Below are positions 1 through 7,585 of a DNA stretch of 10,963 nucleotides, piece after piece. Every line of letters begins with the position of its first letter. Position 1 is the stretch's first letter. The notes below the pieces were generated by a model. That model had not been told where the DNA came from. It saw nothing but the letters and a program-made list of their open reading frames with translations, and did not search any database. The translations under genes were made by a program, and so were the position numbers. The stretch lies in contig JAQUOB010000026.1 in the NCBI GenBank assembly GCA_028717325.1, positions 1 through 10,963 on the forward strand, written 5' to 3'. This DNA is from Candidatus Margulisiibacteriota bacterium (GTDB lineage: Bacteria; Margulisbacteria; WOR-1; O2-12-FULL-45-9; XYB2-FULL-48-7).

Positions 1-31
1 TTTTCATTATGTTTATTATACTCCAGAGTTA

Positions 32-40
32 TGGTATACT
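32..40 (+). promoter_or_regulatory. Extended -10 promoter (TGG-TATACT) of the subtilase gene
   Basis: TATACT at 35-40 is preceded by TG at 32-33, giving the extended -10 form TGN-TATACT. There is only a weak -35 candidate (TTTATT, 12-17, 17-base spacer), which extended -10 promoters can tolerate. The expected transcription start is near 47, only about 3 bases before the ATG at 50. No purine-rich ribosome-binding sequence precedes the ATG (CTTCAACCCGG), so a near-leaderless transcript fits. A second TATACT at 17-22 lacks the TG element and could be an alternative -10. Prediction from sequence only. Confidence 0.55.
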
Positions 41-49
41 TCAACCCGG

Positions 50-2275
50 ATGCGATTTTACAAATTTTATCTTTATCTCGTCTTATTAATAATCGCGAGT
101 TGTTTTGGCCTCCAATCCTTCGCCGAAGTTGTCCCCAATCAGGTCATAGTCAAATTTAAACCCGGCGTTGTTAAGCTGCCTAAAGGCGTAGCTATCTCCG
201 AGATCAAAACGGCCAGCGTGGCCGCGGCTTCGGTCAGGGCGCTGAACGCAAAATATAAGGTCGCCAAACTGGAACAGATGTATAAGGATGCTCTGTTGAT
301 CCGCCCCGACTGGAAACACCTGGAAAATGATTATATCCTCACTTTGACGGAAACCACTGACGCGGCCAGGGCGGTTCGGGAATACAAAAAAGATGCCAAC
401 GTCGAATCGGCGGCAACAAATTCATATGTCCGGGCCTTTGACGTTACCCCTAACGATCATTACTATGTCGACGAATGGGGGTTGCCCCAGATCAAGGCGC
501 CCAGCGGCTGGGTCAAAACGACCGGTTCGGCCACCTCGATCATTGCCATTCTTGATACGGGGATTAACTATAACCATGAAGACCTGGCGGCCAAGGTTGA
601 TCTGACCGACGCAAAAAGCTACGTCAGTTACACCTCGGACGTTCTGGATGACGCCGGTCATGGCACGGCTGTGTCGGGGGTCATCGGCGCGGTGACCAAT
701 AACGGGATCGGCATCGCCGGCGTGAACTGGAACACTAAGCTCCTGCCGATAAAGGTCCTCGACCAGGACGGCAGCGGCGTCATGTCGAGCATCAGCCAGG
801 CACTGGCTTACCTGGCCGCTTTAAAAACAACCGGCACGAACATTGTGGCGGTCAACATGAGCCTGGGGCAGTACAATAGCGGGGCGGATAAATATGCCGA
901 AGAAGATCCTTCCAACATCAAGGAGCGCTGCCAGGAGGCGTTTAGCGCCGGGATCGTGCTGGTGGCCGCGGCGGGCAACGACAATGTCAATTGGAACACT
1001 TACCCCGCCTATTACACGACAGTTCTAGGGGTGTCCGCGATCGATCAGAACGACAAGCGTTCGGTCTGGGGCGGGGGCCAGGCCTCGAACTACGGTGCTT
1101 GGGTGGACGTGGCGGCGCCGGGGACCGGCATTTTCAGTACAAATATGAACGGCGGCTATCTCGGCGGCTGGAACGGAACGTCTCTTGCCTCGCCCTTTGT
1201 CGCCGGGCTGGCCGGTCTGGTCAAAGCGGCCAATCCGGCCATGACCAGTACCCAGATCATGAACCAGATCAAAACTTTTGCCGATAATATTGACGCGCTC
1301 AATCCCGGTTTTGAAGGCCAGCTGGGTACCGGCCGGATCAATTGCTACCGGGCGCTGGCCGGCTTGGTGTCGAGCCTCTCTTCGCCTTCCAGTGGCGAGT
1401 ATATCCGAAAGATAAGGTCAATAATCGGAACCGCTGGCGGCTGGAATTTTCAAAAATACCGGATCGACGCGCTGAAAAACGATGTGGTTGATACGACGAT
1501 CGTCTCAAATGTCACGACGTCGGTCGAGGCCGGGCCGCTGGCCGATTGGGACACGACCGGCCGCAACGGGCCTTACACCCTGCGCCTGTTTGTCGAGGCC
1601 GCCGACGGCTCAACTTCCGAAGCCGATGTGGCTGTTATTGTCGACAATATCACGCCGGAAGCGGCGATCACATCTCCCGCGAACGGAGTTGCCGTAGCGG
1701 GCAGCTTGCAGATACTCGGCAGAGCCACGGATGCTTACCTTGACCGCTATCTCCTGGAATACGGCGCGGGAAGCAACCCCGCTTCATTCCAAAATATCGG
1801 CACATTTTACGTCTCGACCAGCGGCCTGCTGGGGACCTGGGAAACCGCCGGTTTAAGCGGGAATTACACTCTGCGGCTAACGGCCTACGACCACGTCGGC
1901 AACGTTTCTTCGGAATCGATCGCCCTGTCGGTTCAGCCCGAATCGCCGGTCAAAGCGGCGCAGGCGAGCGGCACGTTGCCGCTGACTTATGCCTTGCCCA
2001 ATCCTTTTATCCGTTCCGCGTCATCCGAAACCTCGTTCAATTACAGTCTGCTGGGGAATTTTAACGCCACGATCTTCCTGTTCGATCTTAACGGCAATCT
2101 GGTCTGGCAGAAAAGCTACCAGGCCGGCGACAATGGCGGCAAGTCGGGCGCCAACAGCCCCGCTTGGGACGGCCGCGACCTGTACGGCGCCGAGGTCGTC
2201 AACGGAGTTTATCTTTATCAGGTCACCGCGGATAAGAAAATAATTGCCAGGGGCAAGATCATCGTCCTCAACTAA
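50..2275 (+). CDS. Exported subtilisin-like (S8) serine protease with Ig-like domains and a FlgD/T9SS-type C-terminal domain
   Basis: A 741-residue secreted endopeptidase. Residues 1-25 form a signal peptide: a short basic start, a hydrophobic core, and a likely signal peptidase I cut after SFA (A25). An IASC motif ending at C18 could alternatively be a lipobox. Residues 27-130 look like a subtilase propeptide (VPNQVIVKFKPG start). The S8 catalytic domain spans about 140-440 with all key residues: Asp169 in ILDTG, His204 in GHGTAVSG, oxyanion Asn310 in AAAGN and Ser378 in NGTSLASP. Two Ig-like modules follow (about 447-533 and 535-628), both with a GxYTLRL strand. Residues 644-741 have the LPNPF...WDGRDLYG...NGVYLYQV...GKIIVL pattern shared by FlgD Ig-like and type IX sorting-type domains. 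Family knowledge says such domains direct or anchor secreted proteins at the surface; the secretion route here is inference. ATG at 50 is the only sensible start and has no Shine-Dalgarno site. The gene converges on the outer-membrane protein gene and overlaps it by 4 bases. Confidence 0.93.
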   Translation: MRFYKFYLYLVLLIIASCFGLQSFAEVVPNQVIVKFKPGVVKLPKGVAISEIKTASVAAASVRALNAKYKVAKLEQMYKDALLIRPDWKHLENDYILTLTETTDAARAVREYKKDANVESAATNSYVRAFDVTPNDHYYVDEWGLPQIKAPSGWVKTTGSATSIIAILDTGINYNHEDLAAKVDLTDAKSYVSYTSDVLDDAGHGTAVSGVIGAVTNNGIGIAGVNWNTKLLPIKVLDQDGSGVMSSISQALAYLAALKTTGTNIVAVNMSLGQYNSGADKYAEEDPSNIKERCQEAFSAGIVLVAAAGNDNVNWNTYPAYYTTVLGVSAIDQNDKRSVWGGGQASNYGAWVDVAAPGTGIFSTNMNGGYLGGWNGTSLASPFVAGLAGLVKAANPAMTSTQIMNQIKTFADNIDALNPGFEGQLGTGRINCYRALAGLVSSLSSPSSGEYIRKIRSIIGTAGGWNFQKYRIDALKNDVVDTTIVSNVTTSVEAGPLADWDTTGRNGPYTLRLFVEAADGSTSEADVAVIVDNITPEAAITSPANGVAVAGSLQILGRATDAYLDRYLLEYGAGSNPASFQNIGTFYVSTSGLLGTWETAGLSGNYTLRLTAYDHVGNVSSESIALSVQPESPVKAAQASGTLPLTYALPNPFIRSASSETSFNYSLLGNFNATIFLFDLNGNLVWQKSYQAGDNGGKSGANSPAWDGRDLYGAEVVNGVYLYQVTADKKIIARGKIIVLN
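2232..2256 (-). terminator. Possible weak intrinsic terminator of the minus-strand operon
   Basis: On the minus strand, TTGCC-CCT-GGCAA (2256-2244) can form a 5-bp stem with a 3-base loop and is followed by the T-rich run TTATTTTCTTAT (2243-2232). It lies about 15 bases past the stop of the outer-membrane protein gene, inside the 3' coding end of the convergent subtilase. Position and T-run suit a terminator, but the stem is short. Confidence 0.33.
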
Positions 2276-5200
2276 AAATTCATTGTGCCTTCAAAGGAAA
2301 GCAATCGGGCCTTAAAATCATCGGAGCCGGACGTGTTTGCGTTATTCTTGTAGTCGACTTGTTTCAGAGAGGCGACCACGACGAAGTTAGAGAGGACCGG
2401 ATTGTCGACCGGTATCGTGATGTTCAGGCTCATTGTTTGGGTCGTCTTTTTGTAATTCAGGGCCGCGACCGCGCCGGCCTGCACTTCACCCTGGTTGTTT
2501 TCGTCAGCCAGTTCGTAAATCACCGTGCCCCAGCTCAAGATCTGATAACTGACTTTGCCGTTCGTCAGGGTTTTTGGCAGATTCTGACCGGTCCGGTTAT
2601 CCTGCGTGATCTTTTGGGTATAATCGCCGCTAATGCTTAACTGCGGCAGACGCGGCAGGTTCAGGGCGCTTGAGGCGGTCAGGGTCTTGTTCGTGGTGTC
2701 GGTGATGACCGGCGCCGAGGTCGAGTCGTTAGTGTTTTGGTAGTCTTCCTGATTAAGGCCGAAGGTTAGGGGCAGGATCGGGATCAGAGTTAAATTGAGC
2801 GTGTAGGCCTGCGACAACGACCGGGTTCTGGTCGTAACTAATTGCGTGCCGGTCGGCGCTGTTTGCCGCTGTTTGGAGTAGGCGTAGTGCGTGGTCAGCC
2901 GAAGAACACTCAACGACAACGGCGTATAGTCGGCATCGCCACCGTAGGTGCTACCGCTGCTCTTATTGACCGCACCGGTCTCGGGCACCGTTTCGCTCCG
3001 CGAGCCGTTCAGTCCGAGCGATAGCCAAGAGAAAGGCGACAGCCGGCTCGTGGCGCTGGTTCTCAGGCTGAGGGGGTTGTCGCCGCCGGTGATAAACGAC
3101 GTCCTTTCTTGCCGGTTATGGTCAAGTGAGCCGGTCAGGATCGTGATCGGAGTGACGTCCATGTGGTAGGTCTCGTTTTTGGTCGTGATGGTCCGGTCGG
3201 CGGGGACGATTTTATAATCATCGTGATTCAAAAGCGAGATCCTGGCCGTCCATTTTTTCAAAAAGCCTGGGGTCAGGTCGAGAGAAAGGTTGGCGGCATT
3301 GTCGACGGCTCTCGTGTGTGAGGTCTCGGTCTCTTGTGAGCCGAGGGTCACCGGCTCATTGTATTGGAAATCGAGGCCCAGCCCGACGCGATCCGTGAAC
3401 TTCAGGTTGCCGCCGGCGTGCAGATAATCGATGTTTTGGCTTGAGCGGTTGGGGTCGTTCAGGTTGACGACGTGATTCTTTGAGACGGTCTTTCTGTACT
3501 CATATTTATGGTTCAGGGACAAAGCGCCTTTTTGCCAGTCGGACGGCGTCAGGCTGCCGGAATAAGACGTTTGCAGGTTGTCGCTTGTATGCAGCGTTCC
3601 CGGCGACAGCAGATCGTCGAGGCTGGTGAACGTCCGGTAGCCCAGATCGATCTTGGCCAGGCCGCCGGGATTGATGCCGGTGGAAAGCGAATTGTCATAT
3701 GTGCGCAGAAAAGTCGACCGGGTCGTGCCGATCGGATTTTGATTGAATTTGTAAGAATAGTTTGAATAGAATTGCTGAAAGTTCGGCTTCAAATTAACGT
3801 TATACTCCTCATAATTGGAGCCGACGCCGATAGCGGTGCCGCCCAGCGGCGAAAAGTCAAAACCGATCTTTTTGGTCGTGCCGTTGACGGTCACCGCGTC
3901 GCCGAATAATTTAGTTTCGGCACCCAGCCGGAAAGCCGTATCCGCTTTCGTCCTTGTGTCCGCCGAAATGCCGGACAGTGACTGGAACTTATATTCGACG
4001 GAAATGGCGTCAAGGGTAGTGGGCGTTATATAGAAAAAGTTGAACTGCCCGGGGGCCGAATAAGTGATAAAGTAATCGATGTCGCGGTTGACCAGCTGGT
4101 TGTTGATCAGGATCTTTTCGCTGCCTTCAATTATGTTGGCGGTTGAGTGCAGTGAATAGGTCTTGGAGCCGCTGCCGCTGAAGACCTCGATGGTGGTTTG
4201 AGAAACATAGACCTGATCGGTTTCCGTTTTTGCGTAAGAGGAATCGATCTTGAAAATGTCGCCGATCTTGAAGCTGCCGTCGAAGCCGTAGGCCGTCTGG
4301 GAGATATCGCCGCCGGTCGCGGCGGCCGCCGGCACGTACTGGAAAATGATCTGGAAATTTTTGGTCGTGCCGAGCGGGTTGTTGAAGGTGATCGACGGAT
4401 TGTCGCTTGAGTAGTTCAGCGAATAGCCGGTGGTGCCGGCCGTCGCGTCAAAGCTGGCGTTGCGCGTATAGGTGGTGATGGCCGACGAGCCCTGGTCCCA
4501 GACCTGGACCGTTTCGCTGCCGGGCACGATCTGCCGCGTGCTGCGCAGGAAATACGGCCCCCGGTTGCCGTTGCCCACCCCGGAATATTTACCGACAATG
4601 CTCTTCTGGTATGAGTAAGACACGTCGACCTCGTCGCTTGCGCTGATATTCTGGTTGAGAAAATAGATCGTGCCGGTGGCGAAGCCGTCGCTGGGGTCGG
4701 CATGATCGGTAATATAGGCGAGAGAAACGTTGGGGATGACAATATAATTACCTGCGGCATCGACCTCAACCGTCGGGACCGTGTAATCGACCTCGGGGGT
4801 CAACGTCCGGACGGCCGAGCCGTGGCGCAGAACCACGGTCAGCGTTGCTTCGCTAGTCGGCAGGATCGGACGATTTTTCAAGTTGAGCAGATAATTGCCG
4901 CTTATCACGGTCTGGCCGCTGGCGGCCTCGATCACACTGGCGGTCGGGGAGCCCACGCTTTTCTTCGCGGACTCCTTAAGATAAGTGACCCCCAGCTTTA
5001 GTTCTTTAGGATATTTTGAAGCTATTATCGGCGGCAGGGCCGTGACATTGTATTTATAGTTGACCTTGATCTGGGAAGTAGGGCCGATCACCACGCCGAA
5101 CATGATCTCGCCGTTTGGATACTTTATCGTATAGTCGAGGTCCCTGACGAAAAGCTTGCCATCGACTTCGATCCTTTCGCTTTCGGGGACAAGGTTGTAG

Positions 5201-6342
5201 TGCTGTGTGTGGTAAGGACCGTGGCTGCCGATACCCTGGATCGCTTCGGTTTCCCGGGAGGTTTCGAAGTATTTGTACTCGACCGCCAGCGCCTCTTCCG
5301 TCGATGGCATGAAGCGCGTCAACAACTTGATCTCGCCGGTATCATAGCGGATGATATAATCGTCATTTTTTTTCAGCTGGGTGCCCATGAAGGTCAGCGT
5401 TTCGCTGAAATTGATGGCCGGGACGTGTTTGATCCGGTACAGGCCGGACGCTTCTTCTTCCAATATTTCTCCCTCGGATGAACCGGTGGTCGGGAAGATG
5501 TCGCGGGTCGAGATCACGACCGGCTCTTCTTTGGGCGCCGCCTTGCCGAACTGTTCGGGATCGATCGTGAACCTGGATTGGAAGCCGAAGAAATCGCGCT
5601 TGGACAGAGTGGGGAAGAAAAGGTCCAGGACGTTGGTATACTCATAGGAATATTTAAACTCATCGGTCTGGTTGAGTATCCGATTAAAAGTGACCTTGCC
5701 TTCGAAATAGTCGATCGTATAATCCGTGTTTCTCGTCAGATATATGCCGTTGAGCTGGATCTGCTCCGATCCCTCAACGATCGAGCCGTGGCCCAAATTG
5801 TAGGGGCCGCGGGTATTGGCGCCGTTTTGAGAGGTCAGGCTCTGCGTTTGGGACTTTAATTTTGCCGAGGGGACGGTGATGATGTCGTACCAGCTGTCTT
5901 TGGCCGTCAGCATGACGCCGTTCAGGAATTTTGACGCGGAAACGAATTCGTTGCCGGTAAAATTGGCGTTGATGTCGCCGAAGGTCAGTTCGTTGTTATA
6001 ATATTTAACCTTAACGTCGAACTTTTCCGGCGTTTCCGGCTGTTGGTCGAGATCGTAAGTGACCGAGAGATTTTCCGACAGCTGGCCGAGGATGCGCAAC
6101 TGCAGGCGCTCTTGCCAGGGACCGCCGCTGAAGGTCGGGTAGAAGCCGCCCAGCTGGGTCAGGCCGGCAAAATAGTTGCGGTTGGGATCGACGCTGACCT
6201 CCTTGTGTTCCCATTTTTTGAAGCCGGAGATGTCGATCTGAGGATAAGCTTGGTTCGGTATCGGGGTCAACTGGGCCCTGGCTGCGCAGGCGAAAATAAT
6301 TAAGAAGAATACGGCCAGTGCTGACTTTTTCACACGCCGCAT
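2272..6342 (-). CDS. Very large outer-membrane beta-barrel protein with SprA-like repeats
   Basis: A 1356-residue exported protein of unassigned family. The signal peptide is residues 1-23 (MRRVKKSALA, hydrophobic core, ARA cut before Q24). Residues 105-165 (NELTFGDINANF, then SKFLNGV) precede at least five or six degenerate repeats near 178-237, 299-360, 374-433, 475-580, 594-670 and 727-788. The repeat consensus is GPYxL, then IVxGSExIxV(D/N)G, LxRxxDYxIxY, xGxxxF and a closing VxYxY strand. From about 800 to the end, alternating polar/hydrophobic strands with turns look like a beta-barrel. The last residues (SFEGTMNF) end in Phe, as Bam-dependent barrels do. The repeat style recalls SprA, the type IX translocon, but at 1356 residues it is far shorter than SprA (over 2000 from memory), so homology is tentative. 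The gene starts 7 bases after fabF. GTG at 6333-6331 (residue 4) is a credible alternative start because the extended -10 overlaps the ATG. The TAG stop overlaps the subtilase stop. Confidence 0.8.
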   Translation of the reverse strand: MRRVKKSALAVFFLIIFACAARAQLTPIPNQAYPQIDISGFKKWEHKEVSVDPNRNYFAGLTQLGGFYPTFSGGPWQERLQLRILGQLSENLSVTYDLDQQPETPEKFDVKVKYYNNELTFGDINANFTGNEFVSASKFLNGVMLTAKDSWYDIITVPSAKLKSQTQSLTSQNGANTRGPYNLGHGSIVEGSEQIQLNGIYLTRNTDYTIDYFEGKVTFNRILNQTDEFKYSYEYTNVLDLFFPTLSKRDFFGFQSRFTIDPEQFGKAAPKEEPVVISTRDIFPTTGSSEGEILEEEASGLYRIKHVPAINFSETLTFMGTQLKKNDDYIIRYDTGEIKLLTRFMPSTEEALAVEYKYFETSRETEAIQGIGSHGPYHTQHYNLVPESERIEVDGKLFVRDLDYTIKYPNGEIMFGVVIGPTSQIKVNYKYNVTALPPIIASKYPKELKLGVTYLKESAKKSVGSPTASVIEAASGQTVISGNYLLNLKNRPILPTSEATLTVVLRHGSAVRTLTPEVDYTVPTVEVDAAGNYIVIPNVSLAYITDHADPSDGFATGTIYFLNQNISASDEVDVSYSYQKSIVGKYSGVGNGNRGPYFLRSTRQIVPGSETVQVWDQGSSAITTYTRNASFDATAGTTGYSLNYSSDNPSITFNNPLGTTKNFQIIFQYVPAAAATGGDISQTAYGFDGSFKIGDIFKIDSSYAKTETDQVYVSQTTIEVFSGSGSKTYSLHSTANIIEGSEKILINNQLVNRDIDYFITYSAPGQFNFFYITPTTLDAISVEYKFQSLSGISADTRTKADTAFRLGAETKLFGDAVTVNGTTKKIGFDFSPLGGTAIGVGSNYEEYNVNLKPNFQQFYSNYSYKFNQNPIGTTRSTFLRTYDNSLSTGINPGGLAKIDLGYRTFTSLDDLLSPGTLHTSDNLQTSYSGSLTPSDWQKGALSLNHKYEYRKTVSKNHVVNLNDPNRSSQNIDYLHAGGNLKFTDRVGLGLDFQYNEPVTLGSQETETSHTRAVDNAANLSLDLTPGFLKKWTARISLLNHDDYKIVPADRTITTKNETYHMDVTPITILTGSLDHNRQERTSFITGGDNPLSLRTSATSRLSPFSWLSLGLNGSRSETVPETGAVNKSSGSTYGGDADYTPLSLSVLRLTTHYAYSKQRQTAPTGTQLVTTRTRSLSQAYTLNLTLIPILPLTFGLNQEDYQNTNDSTSAPVITDTTNKTLTASSALNLPRLPQLSISGDYTQKITQDNRTGQNLPKTLTNGKVSYQILSWGTVIYELADENNQGEVQAGAVAALNYKKTTQTMSLNITIPVDNPVLSNFVVVASLKQVDYKNNANTSGSDDFKARLLSFEGTMNF

Positions 6343-6349
6343 TATAACA
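6341..6349 (-). promoter_or_regulatory. Perfect extended -10 (TGT-TATAAT) overlapping the start of the outer-membrane protein gene
   Basis: The minus strand reads TGTTATAAT from 6349 to 6341, an exact TGN-TATAAT consensus located between the fabF stop (6350) and the annotated ATG (6342-6340). No good -35 lies at normal spacing; the best is TAGTAA at 6369-6364. If used, transcription would begin near 6334. That excludes the ATG and leaves the in-frame GTG at 6333-6331 as a nearly leaderless start encoding MKKSALAVFF, still a good signal peptide. No Shine-Dalgarno site serves either start. The gene could also be read through from fabF. Confidence 0.5.
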
Positions 6350-7585
6350 TCAGCGGAATTTTTTTACTACCAAGATCGCGTTGTGCCCGCCGAAGCCGAA
6401 AGAATTGGAGATCGCCACATTGATCTTCATCTGGCGGGCCTGATTGGGGACGTAATCGAGATCGCAATCGGGGTCAGGATTTTCGTAGTTGATAGTCGGC
6501 GGGGCGAGATCGTTGACGACTGAAAGAGTGGTCGCGACAAACTCGACCGCCCCGGAAGCTCCCAGCAGATGGCCGATCATCGATTTATTGGAACTGATGG
6601 CAAGTTTGCGTGCGTGATCGCCAAAAACGGTCTTGAGCGCCATCGTTTCGTATTTATCGTTAAGCTCGGTCGAGGTCCCGTGAGCGTTCACGTAATCGAT
6701 ATCGGTCGGGGCCAGGCTGGCATCCTTAAGCGCGGCTTTGATCGCGCGAACCGCGCCTTCTCCGCCGGGGGCGGGGGCGGTGATATGATGAGCATCGCCG
6801 CTCATGCCGAAGCCGACGATCTCGGCGTAGATCCTAGCGCCGCGCGCCTGTGCCGATTCGAGACTTTCCAGAATGACGGAGCCGGCGCCTTCGCCCATGA
6901 CAAAGCCATTGCGTTCTTTATCGAACGGACGGCTGGCCCGGAGCGGTTCGTCATTACGGGTCGACAGGGCACGCGCCGCGCAGAAACTCCCGATGCTGAG
7001 CGGGGTGATCGAGGCTTCGGTCCCGCCGGCGATCACGGCTTTCGCCGCGCCGCGCTGGATCATTTTAAAGGCCTCCCCGATACAGTGGGTGCCGCTCGCG
7101 CAGGCGGTGGTGATGCACATATTAGGGCCTTTCGCGCCCAGGATGATCGAGGTATAACCGGCGGCCATGTCGACGATCATGAACGGGACCGTGAATGGGT
7201 TGAGCCGGCTCGGCCCCTTTTCGTGGAGGATCCTAGCCTGTTCTTCCATAAAACTGATGCCGCCGATGCCCGAGCCCAGGACCACGCCGATGTCGTCGGC
7301 GTTTTCCGAGGTGATCTGCAAGTTGGCGTCTTCGACCGCCAGTTTAGAAGCGGCCACGCCGAATTGAATGAATTTTACGAGCTTCTTCGCTTCTTTCCGT
7401 TCCAGGTACAGGTTGGGATCGAAATCCTTAACTTCGCCGGCGATCTGCGTATCGAAACCGGTCGTATCAAAATGGGTGATGCGGCCGATACCGTTCTGGC
7501 CGGCCGCAAGGTTGGCCCAAAAAACATCTTTGCCGGTACCAATGGGAGAAACGACCCCGAGGCCGGTTATTACAACTCTAGTCAA
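6350..7585 (-). CDS. fabF: Beta-ketoacyl-ACP synthase II
   Basis: A 411-residue elongating condensing enzyme that joins malonyl-ACP to acyl-ACP in cytosolic type II fatty acid synthesis. The thiolase-fold signature is complete: nucleophile Cys162 in TTACASG, His302 in NAHGTST, Lys334 in SNKSMIGH and His339. The GFGGHN glycine loop sits near 397-402. The Cys-His-His triad and full length identify FabF/FabB rather than FabH; the MTRVVITGLGVVSPIG start is typical of FabF. The start codon is TTG (7585-7583), supported by a strong AAGGAGG at 7599-7593 with a 7-base spacer. The TTG overlaps the fabK TGA stop (TTGA), so the two are probably translationally coupled. No mutations in key residues were seen. 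Confidence 0.97.
   Translation of the reverse strand: MTRVVITGLGVVSPIGTGKDVFWANLAAGQNGIGRITHFDTTGFDTQIAGEVKDFDPNLYLERKEAKKLVKFIQFGVAASKLAVEDANLQITSENADDIGVVLGSGIGGISFMEEQARILHEKGPSRLNPFTVPFMIVDMAAGYTSIILGAKGPNMCITTACASGTHCIGEAFKMIQRGAAKAVIAGGTEASITPLSIGSFCAARALSTRNDEPLRASRPFDKERNGFVMGEGAGSVILESLESAQARGARIYAEIVGFGMSGDAHHITAPAPGGEGAVRAIKAALKDASLAPTDIDYVNAHGTSTELNDKYETMALKTVFGDHARKLAISSNKSMIGHLLGASGAVEFVATTLSVVNDLAPPTINYENPDPDCDLDYVPNQARQMKINVAISNSFGFGGHNAILVVKKFR

Noticed and set aside
2282..2311. Nested inverted repeats (ATTG...CAAT around CCTT-CA-AAGG) after the subtilase stop
   Set aside because: Stems are only 4 bp, mismatched in between, with no T-run on the plus strand; not a convincing terminator.
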